Positions 38,303 through 47,090 of a stretch of DNA of 64,000 nucleotides are shown piece after piece (position 1 is the stretch's first letter; every line of letters begins with the position of its first letter). The notes beneath the pieces are model-generated. The model saw only the letters and a list, made by a program, of their open reading frames with translations, did no database searches and was not told the DNA's origin. Location: the NCBI GenBank assembly GCA_910587335.1, contig CAJUMG010000001.1:62001-126000 (forward strand). The letters run 5' to 3'. The translations under genes and the position numbers were made by a program. The DNA comes from an uncultured Oscillospiraceae bacterium (lineage in GTDB: Bacteria; Bacillota; Clostridia; Oscillospirales; Ruminococcaceae).

Positions 38303-39436
38303 TCAATATTTTTCACAAAGCTCGAGACTGAGTTTTTTCACCTCCTGTTCCATACAGGCGCTTCTTTCACCCAGTACAGCTTCGATCTCATGATAATGCT
38401 CCAGCACCTTTTCTCCCATCGCCCGCGTATTGAGGGAGGTGATCTGCCCCATTTGCAGCCCGTATTCCTCCATACCCAAACGCCTGAGCAATTCCAGATT
38501 TTTTTGATCATACAGCAAAGCGATCACCGGAACCCTTTGGCGTGCCGCAAAGATGATCGAATGCATTCTCATCCCAAACAAAAGATAGCTGTTTTCCACT
38601 ACTTCCGCCATTTGTTTACAGTTCCAGTCATCCGGAACCATTTGAAAATCAATATCGGATAGCTTTTCCTGCAAACGCCTGCCCAAAATGGCATCGTGAA
38701 AAACCGTTGGAACGAATAAGATCTTTTTGGAAAAAAATTTTGATAATTCCCGAATACATACCGCCAGTTCATTCTCTCGCTCTGAAAAATTCATTTGATC
38801 TCTTTTCCAGAAATTTGACGATTCAAACCACTGACATGCGGTAACGCAAAGATATTCTTTTTCTTTCACCTGCAATATTTGCAAGGTTTCTCCATTACAA
38901 ATATTTTTCTTTTTTACACCAAAGGCGGCATCAGCCGTGAGCCGTACTTTTATTCCAAGCTCTTCACAGGTATCGAACCCCAACTCGTCTCGCGCAGTAA
39001 CATCCGCTTTTCTCAAAAAAAACCGACTCAAAGCCCGGCTCCAATTCCTTTTTAAAGGCCTAATGCCCATACAATAATAACAAACTTTTTTTCGAAAAAG
39101 CATTGCAAAAGCCTGCCACAAATATAAAAAGGGAAGGTTGTACGGTGTCAAATCATGAATCAAGCTTCCCCCACCATACATAAGCATATCGCACCGGCAT
39201 ACTTCTCTGAGTATACCGAACGAATCTTTTATCATGCTCCACAATACGGAAAATGAAAAGCCCTCATTTAACCGGCACGGAACATCCTTTACCGGCAAAA
39301 AAGAACTAACCTTTTCATATGCGCCACAGGTTGCGCTAATCTGCGCATTGGGAAACTGCTCGCAAATACTTTGTAAAATCGCATCATCCCCTCGATTTCC
39401 GCATCCATAGGAGCCAATTACAAAAATTTTCTCCAT
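38303..39436 (-). CDS. Polysaccharide pyruvyl transferase family protein
   Basis: 377-residue GT-B-like enzyme. Family marks: VIGSYGCGNRGDDAIL at the N-terminus (residues 6-21), MLMYGGGSLIHDLTPYN (about 84-100), KVCYYCMGIRPL and the C-terminal FGMRMHSIIFAARQRVPVIAL (about 292-312). Such proteins add pyruvyl ketals to polysaccharides, or act as amidotransferase/glycosyltransferase relatives (CsaB/WcaK type). The ATG follows directly after the stop of the broken acyltransferase, with GGAGG 8 bases upstream, so translation is coupled to that gene's end. Confidence 0.9.
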   Translation of the reverse strand: MEKIFVIGSYGCGNRGDDAILQSICEQFPNAQISATCGAYEKVSSFLPVKDVPCRLNEGFSFSVLWSMIKDSFGILREVCRCDMLMYGGGSLIHDLTPYNLPFLYLWQAFAMLFRKKVCYYCMGIRPLKRNWSRALSRFFLRKADVTARDELGFDTCEELGIKVRLTADAAFGVKKKNICNGETLQILQVKEKEYLCVTACQWFESSNFWKRDQMNFSERENELAVCIRELSKFFSKKILFVPTVFHDAILGRRLQEKLSDIDFQMVPDDWNCKQMAEVVENSYLLFGMRMHSIIFAARQRVPVIALLYDQKNLELLRRLGMEEYGLQMGQITSLNTRAMGEKVLEHYHEIEAVLGERSACMEQEVKKLSLELCEKY

Positions 39437-40083
39437 CTAATTTTCCTCCAGAAGAGACGTATCAAAACTTCTTAAGCGATCTAAATTTTGGTAAATCTTT
39501 TCTGTATCCCAATTCCACCACTGTAATTTTTGAAGCAGATCCATTTTTTCCTGCTCAAAACGGTACTTAATCACCTTGGCAGGAGCCCCAGCGGCAACCG
39601 CGTAAGGAGGAATGTCCTTTGTCACGACAGAACGAGCGCCAATGACCGCGCCGTTTCCAATCTTTACGCCGCCTTTGATCACAACATCCTGACCAATCCA
39701 AACATCATTCCCAACAATTGTCGGCGGCGGAATAAATACCCCCCCCCGTGCTGTATCCTATTATAAAAGGGGGAAGTAATGCCATTCATTCGGTAGCTGC
39801 TGAATTCGCGGAAAGGGTGTTCGTTCAATCCTACGGTAAGTCCATCGGCAATGCAACAGAATTTTCCAATCGAAACATTTGACATAAAAACATTTTGTTT
39901 CATAAAACTGTAATCGCCAATCGAAACATTTCGGGAAAAAACCGACCAGCCGTATAGAAAAACACCTTTTCCAATTTTCGGTTTATAAACCACCTTGGAA
40001 ACCCAATGTTTCAGCGGTAGGGGAAGCTTATGAAAAATCTGTATTAAAAATTTAGGGTAGAATTGCGATAAAAATTTACTCAC
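39437..40083 (-). pseudogene. CatB-like O-acetyltransferase A, frame broken at a G9 tract (phase-OFF)
   Basis: Left-handed beta-helix acyltransferase with hexapeptide repeats. The first frame (GTG at 40083, AAGGAG 7 bases upstream) encodes SRNVSIGDYSFMKQN, SNVSIGKFCCIADG and the active-site NEHPF. It runs into nine G residues (39739-39747, codons 113-115) and stops within about 22 codons. The second frame carries the rest: [40 protein letters not shown] and the C-terminal helix. Adding one G restores a continuous 215-residue protein. Listed as broken, but more likely a reversible phase-OFF state than decay, since both halves are free of other lesions. Confidence 0.85.
39739..39747. repeat. 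Mononucleotide tract, 9 bp, in acetyltransferase A
   Basis: Nine C on the + strand (G on the coding strand), flanked CAC...T as in the other two tracts. One more base would restore the frame. Confidence 0.95.
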
Positions 40084-40709
40084 TTTCATTCTCCTTAAGA
40101 AGAGTCTCATCAAACTTCTTAAGGCGGTCTAAATTTTGGTAAATTTCCTCTGGAGTCCAGTTCCACCACTGCAGTTTCTCTAAAAAATCAATTTTCTCCT
40201 GTTCAAAACGGTACTTGATTACCTTAGCGGGAACACCCGCAACAACCGCATAGGGAGGAACGTCCCTTGTCACAACAGAACGGGCGCCGATAACCGCGCC
40301 GTCTCCAATCTTTACACCGCCTTTGATCACAACGTCCTGACCAATCCAGACGTCATTCCCGACGGTGGTAAAGGTGTCGTTTAATACCCCCCCCCCCGTG
40401 TCGTATTCTATTGCAGAGAGGAGACCAAATTTCATTCATCCGATAGCTGCTGAATTCATGATAGGGGTGCTCGTTTAATCCTACCGTAAGCCCATCGGCA
40501 ATGCAACAAAATTTTCCAATGGAGACATTTGACATAAACGTATTTTGCTTTAAGTAGGAGTAATCGCCAATAGAGACATTTCGGGAAAAAACCGACCAGC
40601 CAACCAGCGAAACCTTTTTTCCCAGCTTTGGTTTATATATCCATTTGGAAGCCCAGTGCTGAAAAGGGCGGGGCAAGCGGTAATAAACTTTATAGAAAAA
40701 GGTTTTCAT
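40076..40709 (-). pseudogene. CatB-like O-acetyltransferase B, frame broken at a G11 tract (phase-OFF)
   Basis: Tandem paralogue of acetyltransferase A, upstream of it and overlapping its GTG start by 8 bases. The first frame (ATG 40709) encodes the N-terminal helix-rich part, SRNVSIGDYSYLKQN, SNVSIGKFCCIADG and NEHPYHEF. An eleven-G run (40387-40397, from codon 105) throws the frame, and translation stops after [14 protein letters not shown]. The remaining beta-helix and C-terminal helix lie in the next frame. Removing one G gives an uninterrupted 210-residue protein. The damage is at the codon equivalent to that in copy A but of opposite sign (+1 versus -1), which argues for slippage around a 10-G ON length. 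Confidence 0.85.
40387..40397. repeat. Mononucleotide tract, 11 bp, in acetyltransferase B
   Basis: Eleven C on the + strand (G on the coding strand), flanked CAC...T. One base fewer would restore the frame. Confidence 0.95.
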
Positions 40710-40719
40710 CCTTTTGTTC

Positions 40720-42159
40720 CTACTTCCCTATCTTTTTAATCCGGAAGGCGATATAGGTAAAGCCCGCCTTCATCACCCGTTTAAACTCCACCCAGCTTAA
40801 ATTGGCCAGGAAGGTTTTGAAAATATAGGTAAAGGAGAAGTAGTAGCGGCTCATCAGGTGATCCCGCAGCTTTTCAATCTCCTTGGCGTTGGCGTAAGGG
40901 TAATTGACCAGGCAGTCCAAATACCCATCCTGATTCAGCCATTTGGAATAATCCTCGGTCTTAAGGTACCCTTCGTCCTTCACCCACTGATAGAACGCCG
41001 TTCCGGGGAAGGGAACCGCCTGTTGGAAAAACACCTCGTTGGCATAGACCTTTTTCGCAAAACGGAAGGTATCCTCTATGGTGCTCAGATCATCGCCCTT
41101 CAGACCGATCATAAAGCAGCCGAACACCTTGATTCCCAGCTTTTTGGTGTTTTGGGCAAAGGCCAGGGAATCCTCTAGCTTAATTCCCTTGCGGGTTTCA
41201 TCCAAAACTTTCTGATTGCCGGATTCGTACCCTACAACCAAAAGCCGGCAGCCCGCTTCCTTCATCTTGGCCATAACCTCGTAAGGAAGATCCGCCCGGG
41301 TGTTGCAGGACCAAACCAGCTTCAGTCCCCGGCGCTTAATCTCATCGCAGATCTCCACCACCCTCTTTTTATCCACGGTGAAGGTGTCGTCCTCGATAAA
41401 AATTTCCTGGATATAGGGCATATGTACCGCGATATATTCTAATTCGTCCACAAAGCTTTTCACGCTGCGCTTGCGAAAGCACCGGCCGCTCATGGTCTCT
41501 GGATAGGAGCAGAAATTACAGCGGAAAGGGCAACCGCGGGCGCTGAAAATCTGGATCATGGGTTTGCGGGCAAAGGCGTAGCAATAATCGTTTACATCCA
41601 AAAACTTCTCATAGATTTTCGACACAAACGGAAGCTCATCCAAATCCTCTGTCCAAGGACGGTCCGGGTTTTTCACAATCTGCCCATCCTTACGCCAGGT
41701 AACGCCCAGAACATTTTCCAGCTTTTCTCCCGCTTTCATCACTTCGTCCAGCGTGAAGTCATATTCCTGCCGGACAACCACATCAATCGCCGCGCACTCT
41801 TCCATCACCCGCTCGGACAAGGCGGTGGCATGGGTGCCCCCAATAATGATTTTTCCCTGTGGGTGAGCCTTTTTTATCGCATCCAGGGTTTCATAGTCAT
41901 GGAAACAGGTCGAAGTGGTAATCTCTCCCATCACGTAATCCGGCGCAGATTTGCGAACCAGCTCTGCTGTCTCTTCGGTGGTCATTTTTTTTGCGATACA
42001 GTCAACCAGCTCCACCTCGTATCCCCGATCCATGCAAACGCCGGCGGCATAGCACAGCCAATAGGGATAGTACATGGTGCCGCTTTTGGTCTTTTCCGGC
42101 CAGCGGCTGGAACGGCTGATGGCAAATTTGTAAGGCAAATTTAAAAATAATATTTTCAC
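40720..42159 (-). CDS. B12-binding domain radical SAM protein
   Basis: 479-residue enzyme with an N-terminal cobalamin-binding fold (about residues 1-140, including GEITTSTCFHDYETLDAIKK and IIGGTHAT) and a radical SAM core. The cluster motif is CPFRCNFC (CxxxCxxC, about residues 212-219), followed by FIEDDTFT and VGYESGNQ. It resembles HpnJ/BchE-type proteins that modify lipids or glycans by methylation or ring chemistry; the reaction is unknown. GTG start with AAGGAG 8 bases upstream. It begins a run of five closely spaced genes. Confidence 0.9.
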   Translation of the reverse strand: MKILFLNLPYKFAISRSSRWPEKTKSGTMYYPYWLCYAAGVCMDRGYEVELVDCIAKKMTTEETAELVRKSAPDYVMGEITTSTCFHDYETLDAIKKAHPQGKIIIGGTHATALSERVMEECAAIDVVVRQEYDFTLDEVMKAGEKLENVLGVTWRKDGQIVKNPDRPWTEDLDELPFVSKIYEKFLDVNDYCYAFARKPMIQIFSARGCPFRCNFCSYPETMSGRCFRKRSVKSFVDELEYIAVHMPYIQEIFIEDDTFTVDKKRVVEICDEIKRRGLKLVWSCNTRADLPYEVMAKMKEAGCRLLVVGYESGNQKVLDETRKGIKLEDSLAFAQNTKKLGIKVFGCFMIGLKGDDLSTIEDTFRFAKKVYANEVFFQQAVPFPGTAFYQWVKDEGYLKTEDYSKWLNQDGYLDCLVNYPYANAKEIEKLRDHLMSRYYFSFTYIFKTFLANLSWVEFKRVMKAGFTYIAFRIKKIGK

Positions 42160-42250
42160 GATTCGTTCTCCTTCTTACTGATAGTAATAACTGAGCGGCT
42201 TGGAAAAACCATCTATCTATAGCGATGCCATTGGCCCCAAGGGCAATGGT

Positions 42251-42256
42251 ATTATA
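42251..42256 (-). promoter_or_regulatory. Candidate -10 ahead of the radical SAM gene
   Basis: A consensus TATAAT on the leftward strand, about 90 bases before the GTG, in the 179-base gap after rmlB. No convincing -35. A short CCATTG...CAATGG dyad follows it at about 42226-42248. Confidence 0.35.
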
Positions 42257-42338
42257 GACTTAGTTTATAGAAAAATCGATATTTGGCGTCCGGCCCCATC
42301 CTGGGGAATCGGGAGCATTCATAATAAATGGGATCCCT

Positions 42339-43382
42339 TTACAAAATCCCAAAACGCGCAGGACCCGTATCAGCGTTCTCTTTACCGAAAGCACCGGAAA
42401 GGTCGCCGCTGGCCATATGCTCCCACCAGCTCCTGTTCTCCAAATACCAGCAAATCGTTTTTTGGATCCCTTCATCAAATCCCGTGGTTGGCAGCCAGCC
42501 CAATTCCGCCTGTATTTTTGTCGAATCCACCCCATACCGCCGGTCATGTCCCGGTCGGTCGGCGACAAATCGGATCAAGCTTTCCGGTTTGTTAAGTACA
42601 CGAAGGATCGTTTTGACTACCTCCAAATTTGTGCGTTCGTTGTGGCCGCCAATATTATAGACGCCGCCAGCTTTACCTTTTTGTACAACCAGATCAATGG
42701 CGGCGCAGTGGTCGGCGACATAAAGCCAGTCCCGGACATTTTCACCCGTACCGTAAACCGGCAAAGGCTGATTCTTCAGCGCACGAATCAGCATCAGCGG
42801 GATCAGCTTCTCCGGGAACTGGTAAGGCCCATAGTTGTTGGAACAGCGGGAAATGCTGACTGGAAGCCCAAAGGTTCGGTGATAGGCCTGTACCAACAGG
42901 TCGGCCGACGCTTTGGACGCCGAATAAGGGCTGGAAGCGCAAAGCGGCGTGTTCTCTGTAAAAAACAGATCCGGACGGTCCAGCGGCAGGTCGCCATACA
43001 CCTCATCGGTGGAAACCTGATGATACCGCTTTATGCCATACTGGCGGCAAGCATCCATCAAAACACCAGCGCCTAAAATGTTGGTCTTTAAAAAGATGTC
43101 CGGCTTCGTCACCGAACGGTCCACATGGCTTTCCGCTGCAAAGTTGATCACCACATCCGGCTTTTCCTTTAGGAATAGATCGCAAACCGCTTTCCGGTCC
43201 GTAATATCCGCTTTGATAAAGGTAAAGCGGGGATTCTCCATGACCGATTCCAATGTTTCCAGGTGGCCTCCATAGGTCAGACTATCCAGGCATATGATTT
43301 GGTCTTCCGGGTATTTTTCTATCAGAAAAAACACAAAATTGCTGCCGATAAATCCGGCTCCCCCGGTGACTAACCATTTCAT
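42339..43382 (-). CDS. rmlB: dTDP-glucose 4,6-dehydratase
   Basis: 347-residue extended SDR enzyme converting dTDP-glucose to dTDP-4-keto-6-deoxyglucose. NAD site TGGAGFIGSNF (residues 6-16), catalytic STDEVYGDL (about 125-133) and YSASKAS (about 153-159), plus NNYGPYQFPEK (about 191-201) are all present. Neither rmlA, rmlC nor rmlD is in the window, so the sugar nucleotide pathway is completed elsewhere. AAGGAAGG immediately precedes the ATG. First gene of the leftward glycan locus. Confidence 0.96.
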   Translation of the reverse strand: MKWLVTGGAGFIGSNFVFFLIEKYPEDQIICLDSLTYGGHLETLESVMENPRFTFIKADITDRKAVCDLFLKEKPDVVINFAAESHVDRSVTKPDIFLKTNILGAGVLMDACRQYGIKRYHQVSTDEVYGDLPLDRPDLFFTENTPLCASSPYSASKASADLLVQAYHRTFGLPVSISRCSNNYGPYQFPEKLIPLMLIRALKNQPLPVYGTGENVRDWLYVADHCAAIDLVVQKGKAGGVYNIGGHNERTNLEVVKTILRVLNKPESLIRFVADRPGHDRRYGVDSTKIQAELGWLPTTGFDEGIQKTICWYLENRSWWEHMASGDLSGAFGKENADTGPARFGIL

Positions 43383-44021
43383 CCTTCCTTCTCCCTATAA
43401 CAAAATTCACATTGCCGCCCGGCAAAAGCAGCACCTCCTGATCCTTTTTAGATGGAAACCCGTCATGATCTCTCAGTCTATTCTCGCCCCGGCGCTGTCA
43501 TTTTACCCTGATCGCATAACATAGCTTCAGCTTAAAAAGCATGGCCTTTTGGCCCTTTTGCGATCCACATTCTACTGTCTGTTGTCAAACCCATTCACCC
43601 ATTATGTACATAAAAAGACGGTGCTGACCGATTTGTCTACGTTTGTCCCGCTTTTCTGGTCTGTCTTTTTGTATGTACAAATGCTTTTCCCAATCTGATC
43701 TGGCTACCCAAGTATCGGCCTATACGGCGATGTGAAGAAGCTTCCTTGTCTGTCACCGACAAAATAGAGGGCAGGGCTTCTCTCCCATAAGGGTATCTAT
43801 CCCAAAAGGGCGCAGTTCCCCCTATTCTCTCACATGTCATTTTAACCGATGGCATGACAAAACACAAGCTTTTATCCTCTTTTTTTCAAATCTTTCCAAA
43901 ACATTTGAAATTTCTACTCAGTTTATCCTGTTAACCAAACAGAAAAGCACCTGGAAGCTCCTCCCCCATCCATTTTCTGAAAGCCAACCGCAAAGCGTGA
44001 TATAAAATGAGCGATTCTTAA
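43383..44021. other. 639-base gene-poor spacer with an inverted repeat
   Basis: I see no convincing gene here. A frame of 76 codons on the leftward strand (43637-43867) has no ribosome site or family resemblance. The notable structure is an inverted repeat: TGTACATAAAAAGAC (43605-43619) and its near-complement (43663-43678, one bulged base) around a 43-base loop. It could be a small RNA, a 5' leader of rmlB, or a relic. Confidence 0.4.
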
Positions 44022-44025
44022 AAAG

Positions 44026-44060
44026 AAATCCCGCTTAAACACCATGTTTAAACGGGATTT
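44026..44060. terminator. Terminator-like hairpin below the tRNA cluster
   Basis: AAATCCCGCTTAAAC paired with GTTTAAACGGGATTT (one G-U), A-rich on one side and seven T on the other. Confidence 0.75.
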
Positions 44061-44121
44061 TTTTGCAGCAGCCGGTCAAAGCCACTATGTGCAGGGCGCG
44101 GGCATTTCCTTGAAGACATGG

Positions 44122-44153
44122 AAAAGGCCCAGAGCGCGAACTGGCTCCAGGCC
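44122..44153 (-). terminator. Terminator of the tRNA operon
   Basis: On the leftward strand GGCCTGGAGC pairs with GCTCTGGGCC (two wobble pairs) and ends in TTTT. It lies 10 bases past tRNA-Gln. Confidence 0.75.
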
Positions 44154-44162
44154 CTTGCCTGA

Positions 44163-44238
44163 TGGCTGGGCTGGCTGGATTCGGACCAGCGGAATGACGG
44201 AGTCAAAGTCCGTTGCCTTACCACTTGGCGACAGCCCA
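44163..44238 (-). tRNA. tRNA-Gln (anticodon TTG)
   Basis: Cloverleaf readable by eye: acceptor TGGGCTG/CAGCCCA, anticodon loop ACTTTGACT with TTG, T-loop GGTCCGAATCC and encoded CCA. Last gene of a four-tRNA leftward operon. Confidence 0.95.
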
Positions 44239-44322
44239 ATATGCAACTGTATCTTTGCCCGAACAGGCTTTCCCTATTCAGTACAGATATGAAAAAAAGG
44301 CAAAAAGCCTTTTCTTTTTTAG

Positions 44323-44400
<78 letters not shown>

Positions 44401-44405
44401 ATATT

Positions 44406-44482
44406 TGGCGCGCCAAAAGGGACTCGAACCCCTGGCCTATTGCTTAGAAGGCAATTGCTCTATCCAGCTGAGCTATTGGCGC
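44406..44482 (-). tRNA. tRNA-Arg (anticodon TCT)
   Basis: Acceptor GCGCCAA/TTGGCGC with discriminator G and encoded CCA; anticodon TCT in the CCTTCTAAG loop; T-arm GGGGTTCGAGTCCC. Confidence 0.95.
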
Positions 44483-44507
44483 ATATGTGAATGCCGACAA
44501 ATGATAA

Positions 44508-44581
44508 TGGAGCGGGTGATGGGAATCGAACCCACGTAACCAGCTTGGAAGGCTGGCATTCTACCATTGAACTACACCCGC
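44508..44581 (-). tRNA. tRNA-Gly (anticodon TCC)
   Basis: Acceptor GCGGGTG/CACCCGC, anticodon TCC in CCTTCCAAG, T-arm GTGGGTTCGATTCCCAT and encoded CCA. First gene of the cluster. Confidence 0.95.
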
Positions 44582-44602
44582 AGACTTTGAACGACAGGTA
44601 AT

Positions 44603-44631
44603 ATTTTATCAAAACAGCCTGCATTTGTCAA
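44603..44631 (-). promoter_or_regulatory. Promoter of the tRNA operon
   Basis: Leftward TTGACA (44626-44631), exactly 17 bases, TAAAAT (44603-44608), 22 bases ahead of tRNA-Gly. Near-consensus, as expected for stable RNA. Confidence 0.88.
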
Positions 44632-44736
44632 TGCTTTTCCACAGATTCTTGTTTCAATTCTGTTTTATCTTGTGGGGTACCAGGACAAAACAGCGGTGAA
44701 AGGCCTTCCAGCATTGTTCTTTCCGGAAAACGGCAG

Positions 44737-44768
44737 AAAAAGGCGAACGGAAAACCGCTCGCCCTTCT
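44737..44768 (-). terminator. Terminator of clpE
   Basis: On the leftward strand GGCGAGCGG pairs with CCGTTCGCC around TTTT and ends in five T residues, close after the clpE stop. Confidence 0.85.
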
Positions 44769-44771
44769 TTT

Positions 44772-47090
44772 TTACGCGGATACAATCTCGATCGCGCCTT
44801 CTTTATCAATCGCCTTCACAAGCGCGACCTGTCCGTCGATCTTCTCCACCAGCAGCATACAGATCGGATCCTCCACCTCGCGGCGGATCACCCGGCGCAG
44901 GTCTCGCGCACCGCTCTTGTTGCCATATGCCTTTTTAGCAATCAAGGTCAGTACCGCTTCATCCCACCCAAAGGTAATGCCCTTTTCCTGCATGGGACCC
45001 ACCAGCTCCTGAAGCATCAGCGCCGCGATCCTCTCATAGTCCTTCTCGTCCAGCTGACGGAAGGTGACAATTTCGTCAATCCTTCCCAAAAATTCCGGCC
45101 GCAGAAATTGAGACAACGCCTTATAGGTATGATCCTTTCTGGCCTGCGCTTCGTTTTTAGTGAAACCAACCGTGCTTTCCTTCTGTTCACTGCCGGCATT
45201 CGAGGTCATGACAATCACCGTATTTGCAAAAGAGACATTTCGTCCATGGGCGTCTGTCAGCTTGCCCTCATCCAAAATTTGCAGCAGAATATTCATCACG
45301 TCCGGATGAGCTTTTTCGATTTCATCGAACAAAACCACCGAATAGGGCCGACGGCGGATCTTTTCGGTCAGCTGACCCGCTTCATCATAACCCACATATC
45401 CAGGAGGCGCTCCGACAATTCGGGAGACCGAATGCTTCTCCATAAATTCCGACATGTCCAGCCGAATCAAAGGATCGGTGGAATCGAACAGTTCCTGCGA
45501 AAGCACCCGAACCAACTCGGTCTTTCCCACACCAGTAGGCCCGACAAACAGGAAGGATGCCGGCCGACGGCGACCGGAAATTTGCACGCGGCTACGGCGC
45601 ACCGCCGAAGCCACCAGCTCCACCGCTTCATCCTGGCCGATGATTTTCTTTTTCAGCGTTTCCTCTAAACGGGCTACCTTGTTTAATTCCGACTCCTTAA
45701 TTTTGCTGGCCGGAATACCGGTCCAAAGCTCAATCACCTTGGCGACATCCTCGCTGGTGACTTCTGCACCCAATGCCTTTGGCTTTAACCCATCCATCTT
45801 GGCGGCAATCTGTAGCTGATCGGCCTTGATTTTTGCCAGCTGCTCGTAGTCCAGATGCTCCGGGTCCCCTTCCATCTCCTCTGCCGCACGGTGAGAGTCA
45901 TCCAATTTTTTATTCAGCTCGTCGTACTCCGCCATTTCTTTATTACGCAGCGCGGCACAGGAACAAGCCTCGTCCAGCAGGTCAATGGCTTTGTCCGGCA
46001 AAAAACGGTCGTTGATGTACCTCTCGGACAACACCACCATATTTCTGGCCATTTCAGGCGTAACGGTAACCCGATGGTACTTTTCATAATAGCCGCGGAT
46101 CCCCTCGATCACCTTCACCGCATCTTCGATAGAAGGCTCGTTTACCGTTACCGGCTGGAACCGGCGCTCCAAAGCGGAATCCTTCTCAATATATTTGCGG
46201 TATTCCCCAAAGGTGGTGGCGCCGATCACCTGAATCTCTCCTCTGGAAAGCGCCGGTTTTAGGATATTGGCGGCGTTCATCGAACCCTCTGCATCCCCCG
46301 CGCCCACTAGATTATGGACCTCGTCAATAAACAGGATAATGTTGCCAAGCGCGCGCACCTCGTCGATCAATCCCTTGACCCGGCTTTCAAATTGACCGCG
46401 GAACTGGGTCCCCGCGACCAAAGCGGTCATGTCCAGCAGATGAATTTCTTTATCCTTCAGCTTGAGCGGAACCGTGCCGGACGCGATCCGCTGGGCGATC
46501 CCCTCGGCAATGGCGGTTTTACCAACACCGGGCTCACCGATCAGACAGGGATTGTTTTTGGTTCTCCGGTTCAGGATCTGCACAACCCGGTAAATTTCCT
46601 CATCCCGGCCAATGATATTGTCCAAACGGCCATCCCGGGCTTTTTGGGTTAAATCGGTGCAATATGCCTCCAAAAATTTGCGTTTAGGCGCTTTTTTTCC
46701 TTTTTTCTCCGCCTTTTTGGGGCGTTCCGGCGGATTTTGGCGCTGCCCTGGATATCCGTCCATTTTACCGAACATGTTCTGCAAAAACGGGAAGGTCTGG
46801 GCGCCGCCGGGCACAAATCCCGATTTCTCTGATCCTTCGTCAGCACCGCTTTCCTCGTCTATACCTTCATCGCCCTCGTCAATCATACCCATCAGCTGAT
46901 CGTTCATGCTTTCGATTTCGTCGTCGGTAATCCCCATTTTTTCCATCAGCTCATTAACAGGGCCAATACCCAGCTCGCGAGCGCATTGCAGACATAAGCC
47001 CTCGTTGATGGTTTTTCCATTTTCCATCCGGGTCATAAAGACCACCGCGACCCTTTTTTTGCATCTTGAACATAACATACTCATTGCCAA
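44772..47090 (-). CDS. clpE: ATP-dependent Clp protease ATP-binding subunit, ClpE type
   Basis: 772-residue AAA+ unfoldase that feeds ClpP. The N-terminus has a zinc finger of two CxxC pairs (CSRC near 7 and CLQC near 36), the mark of ClpE rather than ClpC. A linker rich in Asp/Glu and Pro/Lys follows (about 60-140). Domain D1 has GEPGVGKT (about 185-192) and D2 has VGPTGVGKTEL (about 510-520). A coiled middle region is present near residues 395-435. The TTG start has GAGGTG at a 6-base spacing; the ATG six bases later is an alternative. No CtsR-type direct repeat was obvious upstream. Confidence 0.93.
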   Translation of the reverse strand: MAMSMLCSRCKKRVAVVFMTRMENGKTINEGLCLQCARELGIGPVNELMEKMGITDDEIESMNDQLMGMIDEGDEGIDEESGADEGSEKSGFVPGGAQTFPFLQNMFGKMDGYPGQRQNPPERPKKAEKKGKKAPKRKFLEAYCTDLTQKARDGRLDNIIGRDEEIYRVVQILNRRTKNNPCLIGEPGVGKTAIAEGIAQRIASGTVPLKLKDKEIHLLDMTALVAGTQFRGQFESRVKGLIDEVRALGNIILFIDEVHNLVGAGDAEGSMNAANILKPALSRGEIQVIGATTFGEYRKYIEKDSALERRFQPVTVNEPSIEDAVKVIEGIRGYYEKYHRVTVTPEMARNMVVLSERYINDRFLPDKAIDLLDEACSCAALRNKEMAEYDELNKKLDDSHRAAEEMEGDPEHLDYEQLAKIKADQLQIAAKMDGLKPKALGAEVTSEDVAKVIELWTGIPASKIKESELNKVARLEETLKKKIIGQDEAVELVASAVRRSRVQISGRRRPASFLFVGPTGVGKTELVRVLSQELFDSTDPLIRLDMSEFMEKHSVSRIVGAPPGYVGYDEAGQLTEKIRRRPYSVVLFDEIEKAHPDVMNILLQILDEGKLTDAHGRNVSFANTVIVMTSNAGSEQKESTVGFTKNEAQARKDHTYKALSQFLRPEFLGRIDEIVTFRQLDEKDYERIAALMLQELVGPMQEKGITFGWDEAVLTLIAKKAYGNKSGARDLRRVIRREVEDPICMLLVEKIDGQVALVKAIDKEGAIEIVSA

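Noticed and set aside
39437..39682. Separate C-terminal acyltransferase gene starting at an internal ATG
   Set aside because: It begins inside a hexapeptide repeat without a ribosome site and lacks the active-site His. It is the second half of a frameshifted gene.
40076..40435. Separate C-terminal acyltransferase gene (copy B)
   Set aside because: Its first residues are an out-of-frame reading of the upstream half; it is the downstream half of the G11-interrupted gene.
43637..43867. 76-codon leftward frame in the rmlB-tRNA spacer
   Set aside because: No Shine-Dalgarno, no hydrophobic or domain pattern, and odd composition; probably chance.
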